NCBI GenBank assembly: GCA_947165805.1
Contig: CAMVBT010000186.1
Location: forward strand, 1-5,357
Source: an uncultured Clostridia bacterium
Lineage (GTDB): Bacteria; Bacillota; Clostridia; Oscillospirales; Ruminococcaceae
DNA length: 5,357 nt
Reading direction: 5' to 3'
Shown here piece by piece: positions 1 through 5,070 of this stretch. The position numbers were made by a program, and so were the translations under genes. Each line of letters opens with the position of its first letter. The stretch's first letter is position 1. Below the pieces are notes generated by a model. It ran no database searches. It saw nothing but the letters and a program-made list of their open reading frames with translations, and had not been told where the DNA came from.

Positions 1-456
1 GACAGGCTTCTTTTCCTTCTTCTCCTTGGGAGCCTGTTCTTTCTTTTCCTTCTTCTTCTTTTTGCCGTCCTCGGCGGGGGCTTCGGGCTCGCCCTCGGCG
101 GGCTGCATCTCTGCCGCCAGACCCTCGCGGAGCTTATCGGCTATCATATCGTCCTCGTCACGCGGCATCGCGGGTTCTTCCGGTGCGCTCTGTTCCGAGG
201 CAGAGCTCTCGCCCTCTTCCTGCGGATGTCCGGAGCCGGGTTCGCTTTCTCCGAGAGGAGCGCTGTTGTTTATCGCGAGCATGGCTTCTATCTGTGCCTG
301 TGACAGCTTTCCGCCTCCCGCGGTCAGTCCCGTTCCCGGAGCGGAGCCTTCCTGTCCGCCGTCCGGTGTGACGCCTACCTGCTTCTGCGCAGCGTTCAGC
401 ATCGAATTGAATCTTTCGTTTTCTTTATCATCAATTATGTTGTCATTCTCGTCCAA
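1..456 (-). CDS. Hypothetical acidic and Lys/Glu-rich low-complexity protein (N-terminal part, runs off left edge)
   Basis: An open minus-strand frame of 152 codons reaches the left edge without a stop, so the C-terminal part is missing. I chose the TTG at 456-454 because a strong SD (GAGGTGA) ends 5 nt before it, the spacing also used by the histidine kinase gene here. A GTG at 465 in the same frame is the alternative and would add three residues; an in-frame TAA lies further upstream. Visible regions are an acidic start (DENDNIIDDKENE), a Gly-rich stretch around 33-49, a short helix-like segment LSQAQIEAML at 51-60, a long Glu/Pro/Ser-rich acidic region (about 66-130), and a Lys/Glu-rich tract (132-150). 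No signal peptide or membrane segment is seen. The visible part is probably intrinsically disordered, with any folded domain beyond the edge. I do not recognise the family. The plus-strand ORF over the same bases looks like a serine-rich shadow. Confidence 0.75.
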   Translation of the reverse strand, partial: MDENDNIIDDKENERFNSMLNAAQKQVGVTPDGGQEGSAPGTGLTAGGGKLSQAQIEAMLAINNSAPLGESEPGSGHPQEEGESSASEQSAPEEPAMPRDEDDMIADKLREGLAAEMQPAEGEPEAPAEDGKKKKKEKKEQAPKEKKEKKPV

Positions 457-509
457 AACACTCACCTCTTCGGCCCCATACGCCGGAGCGCATAGTTATA
501 ATTATATAT

Positions 510-538
510 ATTATATCATAATATGCCGAAAATTGCAA
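510..538 (-). promoter_or_regulatory. Promoter for the left-edge minus-strand gene
   Basis: Read on the minus strand, TTGCAA (538-533; 4/6 match to the -35 consensus) is followed after exactly 17 nt by a perfect TATAAT -10 (515-510). Transcription would begin near position 503, giving a short AT-rich 5' UTR of about 45 nt before the SD at 468-462. It points away from the cysK promoter, so 466-741 is a divergent control region. Confidence 0.7.
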
Positions 539-575
539 TAGTTTTGTTTTATTTTGATCATTTTCAAAAAAACTC

Positions 576-604
576 TTGACAAATGAAACATACGGTGCTA
601 TAAT
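576..604 (+). promoter_or_regulatory. Perfect-consensus sigma-A type promoter of cysK
   Basis: TTGACA (576-581) and TATAAT (599-604) both match the housekeeping consensus exactly and are separated by the optimal 17 nt. An A-tract (566-572) lies just upstream and may add some UP-element activity. The predicted start is near 611, giving a leader of about 130 nt before cysK. A promoter this strong would be expected to need repression, which makes the inverted repeat at the predicted start noteworthy. Confidence 0.9.
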
Positions 605-606
605 GT

Positions 607-629
607 ATTCATATCATACAGATAGGAAT
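607..629 (+). promoter_or_regulatory. Inverted repeat at the cysK transcription start, candidate operator
   Basis: ATTCATATC (607-615) and GATAGGAAT (621-629) form an inverted repeat with 8 of 9 matching positions around a 5-bp spacer. It starts 2 bp after the -10 box and covers the predicted transcription start, the classic position for a repressor site. The TAGGAATT half resembles, from memory, sites of Rrf2-family regulators such as CymR, which represses cysteine-synthesis genes in Bacillus. The repressor assignment is inference; the repeat itself is directly visible. Confidence 0.45.
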
Positions 630-661
630 TATAAATAATATGAAAATTTTATCAGAACGAT

Positions 662-687
662 GTTGCCGAGCGCATAAGACCGACAAC
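662..687 (+). promoter_or_regulatory. Small stem-loop in the cysK leader
   Basis: GTTGCCG (662-668) can pair with CGACAAC (681-687), leaving one C-A mismatch and a 12-nt loop. It lies mid-leader and is not followed by a T-run, so it is not a terminator. A second TATAAT occurs at 704-709 with a poor -35 (CCGACA, 680-685, 18-nt spacer) and could be a weak secondary promoter. No known riboswitch or T-box pattern is recognised in 611-741. Confidence 0.3.
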
Positions 688-741
688 GAACAAACAAACC
701 GCATATAATGCTATAAACTATATTATAAGGAGTACATCACT

Positions 742-1668
742 ATGAACATCAACAAGAAGATCAGCGACCTCATCGGAAAGACCCCCCTCCTCGAACTCGG
801 AAACATCGAAAAGAACCTCGGACTTGAAGCGAAGCTCGTCGTGAAGCTCGAATACTTCAATCCCGCAGGAAGCGTCAAGGACCGTATCGCCAAGGGAATG
901 ATAGACGACGCGGAAGCCGCAGGAAAGCTCAAACCCGGCAGCGTCATAATCGAACCCACCAGCGGAAACACAGGTATCGGCCTTGCTTCCGTCGCAGCCG
1001 CAAGAGGCTACAGGATCATAATAACCATGCCCGAAACAATGAGCGTTGAGCGCAGAAAGCTGATGAAGGCTTACGGCGCGGAGCTCGTGCTTACCGACGG
1101 CGCGAAGGGAATGAAGGGCGCTATCGAAAAGGCCGAGGAGCTCGCGAAGGAGATACCGGACAGCTTTATCCCCTCGCAGTTCACCAACCCCGCGAACCCC
1201 TCCACACATGAAAAGACCACAGGCCCCGAGATATGGGATGACACCGACGGGACCGTCGATATCTTCGTTGCCGGCGTAGGCACAGGCGGCACTATCTCCG
1301 GTATCGGCAGATACCTCAAATCGAAGAAGCCGGAAGTCAGGGTCGTTGCGGTAGAGCCCAAGGACTCCCCCGTTCTCTCCGCAGGCAAGGCGGGTCCGCA
1401 CAAGATCCAGGGCATCGGCGCAGGCTTCGTTCCGGATACTCTCGACACAAAGATATACGATGAGATACTTCCCGTCGCTAACGAAGACGCTTTCGATACC
1501 GGCAGACTTATCGCAAAGAGCGAGGGCGTACTCGTGGGTATATCCTCCGGCGCGGCTCTGTTCGCTGCCATTCAGCTCGCCAAGCGTCCCGAAAACAAGG
1601 GCAAGACGATAGTTGCCCTGCTCCCCGATACCGGCGAAAGATATCTTTCCACAGCCATGTTTGAATGA
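742..1668 (+). CDS. cysK: Cysteine synthase A (O-acetylserine sulfhydrylase)
   Basis: This PLP enzyme makes cysteine from O-acetylserine and sulfide in the cytoplasm, the last step of sulfide assimilation. The 308-residue length is typical of CysK. Visible signatures are the PLP lysine K46 in PAGSVKDR (41-48), the substrate loop TSGNTG (73-78), SQF (145-147), the PLP phosphate-binding loop GTGGT (180-184), KIQGIGAG (221-228), GISSG (266-270) with the serine near the pyridine nitrogen, and the C-terminal [10 protein letters not shown] (295-304). There is no extra domain, so a full cystathionine beta-synthase is excluded; the motif set fits CysK better than CysM. The start is set by AAGGAG (727-732) 9 nt upstream. 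It is monocistronic: its own promoter, a 130-nt leader and an immediate terminator. Regulation probably acts at the inverted repeat on the transcription start. No serine acetyltransferase gene (cysE) is adjacent. Confidence 0.97.
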   Translation: MNINKKISDLIGKTPLLELGNIEKNLGLEAKLVVKLEYFNPAGSVKDRIAKGMIDDAEAAGKLKPGSVIIEPTSGNTGIGLASVAAARGYRIIITMPETMSVERRKLMKAYGAELVLTDGAKGMKGAIEKAEELAKEIPDSFIPSQFTNPANPSTHEKTTGPEIWDDTDGTVDIFVAGVGTGGTISGIGRYLKSKKPEVRVVAVEPKDSPVLSAGKAGPHKIQGIGAGFVPDTLDTKIYDEILPVANEDAFDTGRLIAKSEGVLVGISSGAALFAAIQLAKRPENKGKTIVALLPDTGERYLSTAMFE

Positions 1669-1680
1669 TTTATAAAAACC

Positions 1681-1712
1681 TCCGGAGGACGGGATATCCT
1701 CCGGATTTTTTT
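1681..1712 (+). terminator. Intrinsic terminator of cysK
   Basis: A perfect 9-bp GC-rich stem, TCCGGAGGA (1681-1689) with TCCTCCGGA (1697-1705), closes a 7-nt loop and is followed at once by seven T (1706-1712). It begins 12 nt after the cysK stop codon. A short A-run before the stem (1674-1678) could give weak activity on the other strand. It separates cysK from the kinase gene. Confidence 0.95.
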
Positions 1713-1725
1713 CTTTGCGGGGCTC

Positions 1726-1754
1726 TTGTTAAACGTAAAGTTTTGTGTTATAAT
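1726..1754 (+). promoter_or_regulatory. Promoter of the histidine kinase gene
   Basis: TTGTTA (1726-1731; 4/6 match) and a perfect TATAAT (1749-1754) are separated by 17 nt, just downstream of the cysK terminator. The predicted start is near 1761, giving a short leader of about 30 nt. TCATAG (1759-1764) and CTATGA (1776-1781) form a 6-bp inverted repeat across this leader, touching the SD; it is AT-rich, so any effect would be modest. Confidence 0.75.
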
Positions 1755-1790
1755 CATATCATAGAAACAATGATCCTATGAGGTGATCTT

Positions 1791-3113
1791 ATGATAAAAA
1801 AACTGCGCAGGAGCTTTATCACGACCGCGATGCTGTCCGTCGCCATAGTTCTCGCGGTAATCGTCGCGGTGCTGAATATCGCGAACTACATCAACTCCGA
1901 CAATGAGGCCGAGCAGCTCCTTCGCTTCCTTGAGGTAAACGGGGGCAGCTTCGGTATGCCTCCGGACGATTTCCGCGAGATGCCCGAGGGTGAGGCGGCG
2001 TCGGAGAAGCCGGACGGCTCGGAAAAGCCGCCCGCCGATGAAAATTTCCGTTTCGATCCCCAGAAAGCCAACCGTTTCGGAGGTATGTGGGGGCGGGATT
2101 TCATGACCGAGGAAACTCCCTACGAAACACGCTTCTTCACGGTTCTTATCGGCTCCGACGGTAAGGCCGCGGAGACAAACACCGGTAAGATCGCCGCCGT
2201 GACGGACGATGAGGCTGCCGGGATAGCCGCGGAGCTCGTGAGCGAGGGCAGGAAGTCCGGTTATTACGGGAATTACAGATTTCTCGCGTCCGAGAAGGAC
2301 AACGGCACACTGTACATCTTCGTTGACCGCACACGGTCTCTCCGCTCCGTGTCCGATATCATGCTGATAAGCATTCTTGTGGCAGTCGGAGCTGCCGCCG
2401 CGATCTTCATTCTTGTGCTGATCTTTTCCGGTATCTTTATCAGACCGATAGCCGAAAGCTACGAAAAGCAGAAAAAGTTCATCACCAACGCCGGACATGA
2501 GCTCAAAACTCCGCTCGCAGTCATCAACTCCTGCAACGATGTCACTGAGCTCGAGCACGGCGAGACAAAATGGACCCGCAGCATTGCCGCGCAGACCGAA
2601 AAGCTCTCCGCTCTTACAAATGAACTGGTGGCTCTTGCGAGAATGGACGAGGGCGCAAAGCTCAATATGGAGGAATTTCCGCTGTCGGAGACAGCCGCCG
2701 AGGTGCTTGACGCCTATATCCTCATGGCGGAACGCAAGGGCCTTGAATTGGCCGCGGACATACAGCCCGATATAACATACAAAGGCGACAGGAACATGAT
2801 CACGCGGCTCTTCTCTATCCTTGCAGACAACGCGCTGAAATACACTCCCGAAGGCGGCAGGATAAGCTTCACACTTACGGCAAAGAACAAAAAAATAACT
2901 CTGCGCGCCGAGAATACGGTACAGGACATCGAAAAAGGCGCTCACCCGGAGCTTTTCGACCGCTTCCACCGCGGGGACGCTTCGCATAACAGCGAGATAC
3001 CCGGCTTCGGTATCGGGCTGTCCATGGCACAGTCGATCACCGAGGCTCATAACGGAAAGATAGAGGCTTTCAGCAGCGACGGAAAGAGCCTCACATTTAC
3101 CGTAAAGATGTAA
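1791..3113 (+). CDS. Two-TM sensor histidine kinase, orphan in this window
   Basis: A membrane-bound sensor kinase that should autophosphorylate a histidine and pass the phosphate to a response regulator. Regions in order: cytoplasmic basic start (MIKKLRR), TM1 about 11-33, an extracytoplasmic sensor region about 34-187 with an acidic Pro/Glu-rich stretch at 56-90, TM2 about 191-215, then the kinase core. The H-box is FITNAGHELKTPL with phospho-acceptor H236. The N-box is ILADNALKYTP (N347), the F-box LFDRFHRGD (389-396), and the G2 box GFGIGL (405-410). The usual G1 box DxGxG is replaced by ENTVQDIEKGA, a variation I recall from other clostridial kinases. There is no clear HAMP domain; TM2 runs almost directly into the dimerisation helix. 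The start follows GAGGTGA with 4-nt spacing. The gene has its own promoter and no response regulator beside it, since cysK lies upstream and convergent corA downstream. The stimulus is unknown. Confidence 0.92.
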   Translation: MIKKLRRSFITTAMLSVAIVLAVIVAVLNIANYINSDNEAEQLLRFLEVNGGSFGMPPDDFREMPEGEAASEKPDGSEKPPADENFRFDPQKANRFGGMWGRDFMTEETPYETRFFTVLIGSDGKAAETNTGKIAAVTDDEAAGIAAELVSEGRKSGYYGNYRFLASEKDNGTLYIFVDRTRSLRSVSDIMLISILVAVGAAAAIFILVLIFSGIFIRPIAESYEKQKKFITNAGHELKTPLAVINSCNDVTELEHGETKWTRSIAAQTEKLSALTNELVALARMDEGAKLNMEEFPLSETAAEVLDAYILMAERKGLELAADIQPDITYKGDRNMITRLFSILADNALKYTPEGGRISFTLTAKNKKITLRAENTVQDIEKGAHPELFDRFHRGDASHNSEIPGFGIGLSMAQSITEAHNGKIEAFSSDGKSLTFTVKM

Positions 3114-3143
3114 AAAAGCGCTGCCCGGAAAGCCGGACAGCGC
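3112..3143 (-). terminator. Intrinsic terminator of corA, overlapping the kinase stop codon
   Basis: An 11-position stem (3118-3128 with 3133-3143, one C-A mismatch, 4-nt loop AAAG) begins 14 nt after the corA stop on the minus strand and is followed by six U encoded by the A-run at 3112-3117. The last two bases of the kinase TAA stop codon are part of this run. On the plus strand the hairpin is followed by ATATCC, not a T-tract, so it would terminate kinase transcripts poorly, though it may protect their 3' end. Confidence 0.88.
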
Positions 3144-3157
3144 ATATCCATATCGTG

Positions 3158-4084
3158 CTATTTCAGGAATTTGCTCTTGAGCAGTATGAATGTCGCGATA
3201 CCCGCAAGCACAACCGCAAGCACTATCGCCACCCATGTATATGGCAGCGGGAGGTCGGTGTTCATACCGTAATAAGCAAAGATGATATTCGGTATCTCCA
3301 GCACTATCGTTATGATAGTCAGGGCTCGCATGACGTTGTTCATATTGTTGGAGATTATGTTCGAGTAGGCATCCATGGTGTTGGACAGAATGTTTGAATA
3401 AATGTTGCTCATCTCTATCGCCTGCTTGATCTCTACCAGAACGTCCTCAAGGAGCTCCTGATCCTCGTCGTAGAGCTTTATGACACGGCCGCGCAGCAGC
3501 TTTTCGAGCACGGTCTCGGTGGCTTTCAGCGCGGTCGAGAAGTAAATCAGCGATTTTTCCAGACCGAGCAGCTGCATGAGGTGCTCGTTCTTCATCGAGG
3601 TGTGGAGCTGCTTCTGAACGTAGTCAAAGATGCGCTCGATCTGTTTCAGGTATTGCAGGTATTTCGCCGCTATGCGCAGCAGGATACAGAACACGAAGCG
3701 CGTCTTGAAGCGCGTGTTCACGTTCTTCACCACGCCCTTGGCGAAGTCGTCGATTATCGAGTTCCGGGTCAGGCTTACCGATATGACATTGCTGTCGGTA
3801 AGTATGATGCCCATAGGCAGAGTCGAATACGAAAAGGTCTCGTCGTCGTTCTTCTCGGCTACCGGGTAGTCAAGAACTATGAGAGTCTGGCCTTCGTCGT
3901 TTTCGATACGCGAGGATTCCTCCTCATCGAGCGCGGAACGTATGAAGTCGCGGTCTACCGAAAGCTCCGTCTCGAGCTTCGATATCTCCGCCTCGGTCGG
4001 CGCGACCGCGGAGATCCAGCAGCCTGCCTCGATCTCCTCGACTTCCGTCATCCCCGCTTCGGTGGACTTGAAAGTGGTTATCAT
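3158..4084 (-). CDS. corA: CorA-family magnesium/divalent cation transporter
   Basis: An inner-membrane channel of the CorA metal ion transporter family, which works as a homopentamer and mainly imports Mg2+; Co2+, Ni2+ or Zn2+ transport occurs in relatives. The 308-residue length fits the family. An N-terminal cytoplasmic alpha/beta region (about 1-125) precedes long charged helices (about 126-250) that form the funnel and stalk. TM1 (about 253-272) ends in the signature YGMN (272-275, GMN 273-275) with TDLP as the outer loop. TM2 (about 283-302) leads to a basic tail (KSKFLK). The conserved proline in TM1 is P265. The substrate cannot be fixed from the sequence. The start has AAGGAG (4098-4093) 8 nt upstream, but this SD lies inside a strong hairpin. 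It is the last gene of a likely operon after the DUF4234 gene and a small ORF; no separate promoter is clear in 4085-4231. Confidence 0.93.
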   Translation of the reverse strand: MITTFKSTEAGMTEVEEIEAGCWISAVAPTEAEISKLETELSVDRDFIRSALDEEESSRIENDEGQTLIVLDYPVAEKNDDETFSYSTLPMGIILTDSNVISVSLTRNSIIDDFAKGVVKNVNTRFKTRFVFCILLRIAAKYLQYLKQIERIFDYVQKQLHTSMKNEHLMQLLGLEKSLIYFSTALKATETVLEKLLRGRVIKLYDEDQELLEDVLVEIKQAIEMSNIYSNILSNTMDAYSNIISNNMNNVMRALTIITIVLEIPNIIFAYYGMNTDLPLPYTWVAIVLAVVLAGIATFILLKSKFLK

Positions 4085-4085
4085 T

Positions 4086-4113
4086 GCGATCTCTCCTTAT
4101 CCGGGGAGACCGC
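4086..4113 (-). promoter_or_regulatory. Hairpin masking the corA ribosome-binding site
   Basis: On the minus-strand RNA, 4113-4103 pairs with 4096-4086 around a 6-nt loop: nine Watson-Crick pairs, one G-U and one C-A mismatch. The 3' arm includes the GGAG of the corA SD, and the stem ends one base before the ATG. The stem begins two bases after the stop of the small ORF, so a ribosome finishing there would cover the 5' arm and open the SD. The 5' arm can also pair with 4145-4136 inside the small ORF. The pairing is visible; its function is inferred. Confidence 0.5.
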
Positions 4114-4145
4114 GCTCAGAAAAAGCGAGCCGATGACAGTCTCCC
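4104..4145 (-). promoter_or_regulatory. Alternative stem that competes with the corA RBS hairpin
   Basis: The segment 4145-4136 (starting GGGAGAC) pairs with 4113-4104 (ending GTCTCCC) over ten continuous positions, eight Watson-Crick and two G-U, with no mismatch. Inside it, GCTC (4130-4127) and GAGC (4117-4114) can add four more pairs. Because 4113-4104 is also the 5' arm of the RBS-masking hairpin, the two folds exclude each other: this one leaves the corA SD free. The upstream segment lies in codons 16-19 of the small ORF, so a translating ribosome would affect the choice. Confidence 0.4.
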
Positions 4146-4190
4146 TCTCGTTTTGTTGTTCCGTTTTCGCCCGTTAGGGTCGGCTGCCAT
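4116..4190 (-). CDS. Candidate 24-codon small ORF (basic peptide) ahead of corA
   Basis: An ATG at 4190-4188 follows a strong SD (GAGGTGAG, 4202-4195) by 4 nt, as good as any SD in the window. It opens a 24-residue frame, MAADPNGRKRNNKTRGRLSS followed by ARFF, ending in TGA at 4118-4116. It sits 41 nt after the DUF4234 stop and 31 nt before corA. The peptide is basic (five Arg, two Lys). Its codons (CGA, CGG, AGA, GGG) are unlike those of the large genes, which argues for a leader whose translation matters rather than a conserved protein. By analogy, Salmonella corA has a short leader ORF, corL; homology is not claimed. Chance occurrence is possible. Confidence 0.4.
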   Translation of the reverse strand: MAADPNGRKRNNKTRGRLSSARFF

Positions 4191-4231
4191 GTTTCTCACC
4201 TCTGCTTTATCGTTTATTTGCCGTATATTTA

Positions 4232-4756
4232 TCAGCCATAGATGTTGTAATTCTCGGAGAGCAGGTTCATTGCCTTGAACAGCTTATGTATATAAACGAA
4301 CGGTCCGACAATTATCAACGCGCCCAGAACGTCCCAGATCCAGAAATCCGCAGCGCTGAACGAATACGCTATCCCGCGCCTTCTCAGCTCGTCACCTATC
4401 CTTCCGCTGATGCGGTGGAACCACACGATACCGGCGATGCCGAGTGTCAGCGGGACTACTATAAATACCAGCAGACAGTAGTGCATGGTCTTCTTGCCGT
4501 CATAGCGGCTGGCGATGATGTTTATATCGGAGGACACCGTGGACATCAGCCACAGGCCGTATATACCGAAGGTTATCGCCGAAAGAAGTATGTATTTCAG
4601 AAGTCCCCTGTTCGTCGCGAGCTTTACGGCAGGCGCCGAGGGCTGCTGCACATAGAAATTCTGCTGTACCGTCTGATTTCCCGCCGGAGTCCCGCAGGCC
4701 GGGCAGATCGCAGCACCGTCATTCATCTGAGCGCCGCAGTTCTTGCAATATTTCAT
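4232..4756 (-). CDS. Zinc-ribbon DUF4234 membrane protein
   Basis: A 174-residue protein of unknown function. The N-terminus is a zinc ribbon, CKNC (C4, C7) and CPAC (C18, C21), that probably binds one structural zinc. A Gln/Pro-rich linker (about 27-45) follows. The remainder matches the DUF4234 pattern: TM1 about 52-71 (ILLSAITFGIYGLWLM), a short loop with DINIIASRYDGKKT, TM2 about 93-114, HRISGRIGDELRRRGI, TM3 about 137-156, and a tail ending NLLSENYNIYG. The assignment is from memory of the family. The start has AAGGAG (4768-4763) with 6-nt spacing; an ATG 6 nt further upstream would overlap the SD and is less likely. It has its own promoter at 4869-4897. No terminator is seen before the small ORF and corA, so the three are probably co-transcribed, hinting at a membrane or ion-related role without proving one. 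Confidence 0.88.
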   Translation of the reverse strand: MKYCKNCGAQMNDGAAICPACGTPAGNQTVQQNFYVQQPSAPAVKLATNRGLLKYILLSAITFGIYGLWLMSTVSSDINIIASRYDGKKTMHYCLLVFIVVPLTLGIAGIVWFHRISGRIGDELRRRGIAYSFSAADFWIWDVLGALIIVGPFVYIHKLFKAMNLLSENYNIYG

Positions 4757-4868
4757 ATCATGCTCCTTTTGCTTTGTTATGTTTCTGCGCGCAGCAGGAC
4801 CCGCCCGCCGCGGCCGGGAACATTCAAGCGCAGGTCAGGACAGATATTTCCGGATTTTTGTCTTATAT

Positions 4869-4897
4869 ATTATACCACATTTTTCCGACGATTACAA
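4869..4897 (-). promoter_or_regulatory. Extended -10 promoter of the DUF4234-corA unit
   Basis: On the minus strand TTGTAA (4897-4892; 4/6 match) and a perfect TATAAT (4874-4869) are 17 nt apart, and a TG one base before the -10 makes it an extended -10. The predicted start is near 4862. The resulting leader of about 105 nt contains an unusually GC-rich stretch (4787-4818) with the 8-bp palindrome GCCGCGGC at 4807-4814, in contrast to the AT-rich surroundings. Confidence 0.8.
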
Positions 4898-4900
4898 TAT

Positions 4901-4968
4901 AAAATCAAATATTTTTTTCAAAAAAATTACAAAAAAGTATTTACAAATACCGTTAATTATGTTATAAT
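4901..4968 (+). promoter_or_regulatory. rpsO promoter with A-tract upstream (UP-like) region
   Basis: TTTACA (4940-4945; 5/6) and a perfect TATAAT (4963-4968) are separated by 17 nt, with a predicted start near 4975. Upstream are alternating tracts: A4 (4901-4904), T7 (4912-4918), A7 (4920-4926) and A6 (4931-4936). They fall in the place of a UP element and at close to helical spacing, as expected for a highly expressed ribosomal protein gene. This promoter is divergent from the DUF4234 promoter. Confidence 0.85.
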
Positions 4969-4986
4969 AATTCAGTCGCTGTAATT

Positions 4987-5070
4987 GCGGCGTGAAAAGT
5001 GACATCTCACGGCTCTGCGGTCTAAGCTCCGGCATGGAGATCATACCTGCCCTCCGCTGTGATGTGCCGT
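4987..5070 (+). ncRNA. Structured leader of rpsO, candidate S15 autoregulatory element
   Basis: The leader (about 4975-5100) folds by eye into a long nested arm. GCGGC (4987-4991) pairs with GCCGT (5066-5070), ACA (5002-5004) with TGT (5063-5065), and TCACGGC (5007-5013) with GCTGTGA (5056-5062). Further in, GCGGT (5017-5021) pairs with 5045-5050 around a bulged T, and CTCC (5027-5030) with GGAG (5036-5039). The 3' strand 5056-5070 is continuous, while the 5' strand carries a 10-nt insertion (4992-5001), giving a junction-like shape. S15 is known to repress its own translation through leader RNAs in several bacteria, with different structures in different phyla. I cannot say whether this matches a described S15 leader class. 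Confidence 0.55.

Noticed and set aside
26..541. 171-codon plus-strand ORF rich in Ser and Pro
   Set aside because: It is antisense to the minus-strand frame that has a strong SD and promoter. Its composition looks like a reverse-strand artefact and it has no RBS.
680..709. Second cysK promoter (CCGACA, 18 nt, TATAAT)
   Set aside because: The -35 is poor and the consensus-perfect promoter at 576-604 is sufficient; kept only as a note in the leader entry.
611..741. Possible T-box or SAM riboswitch in the cysK leader
   Set aside because: The leader is only about 130 nt, lacks the T-box TGGNACCGCG core and a terminator hairpin, and shows no S-box pattern.
718..1571. Long minus-strand ORFs opposite cysK
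   Set aside because: They are shadows of cysK, whose protein has every family motif; the antisense products resemble nothing.
1759..1781. TCATAG/CTATGA inverted repeat before the kinase as a specific operator
   Set aside because: Arms are only 6 bp and AT-rich, with an 11-nt spacer; this can easily occur by chance.
1776..3236. 486-codon minus-strand ORF opposite the histidine kinase
   Set aside because: It spans the kinase gene and the corA terminator, has no recognisable domain, and arises from GC-biased codons on the coding strand.
3581..4177. 198-codon plus-strand ORF opposite corA
   Set aside because: Shadow of corA with no RBS and no recognisable product.
4085..4231. Possible M-box (magnesium) riboswitch before corA
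   Set aside because: The gap is occupied by the DUF4234 tail spacer and the small ORF; the multi-helix M-box pattern and a terminator with a T-run are not seen.
4286..4984. 232-codon plus-strand ORF
   Set aside because: It overlaps the DUF4234 gene in antisense and runs through two promoters; no RBS or domain.
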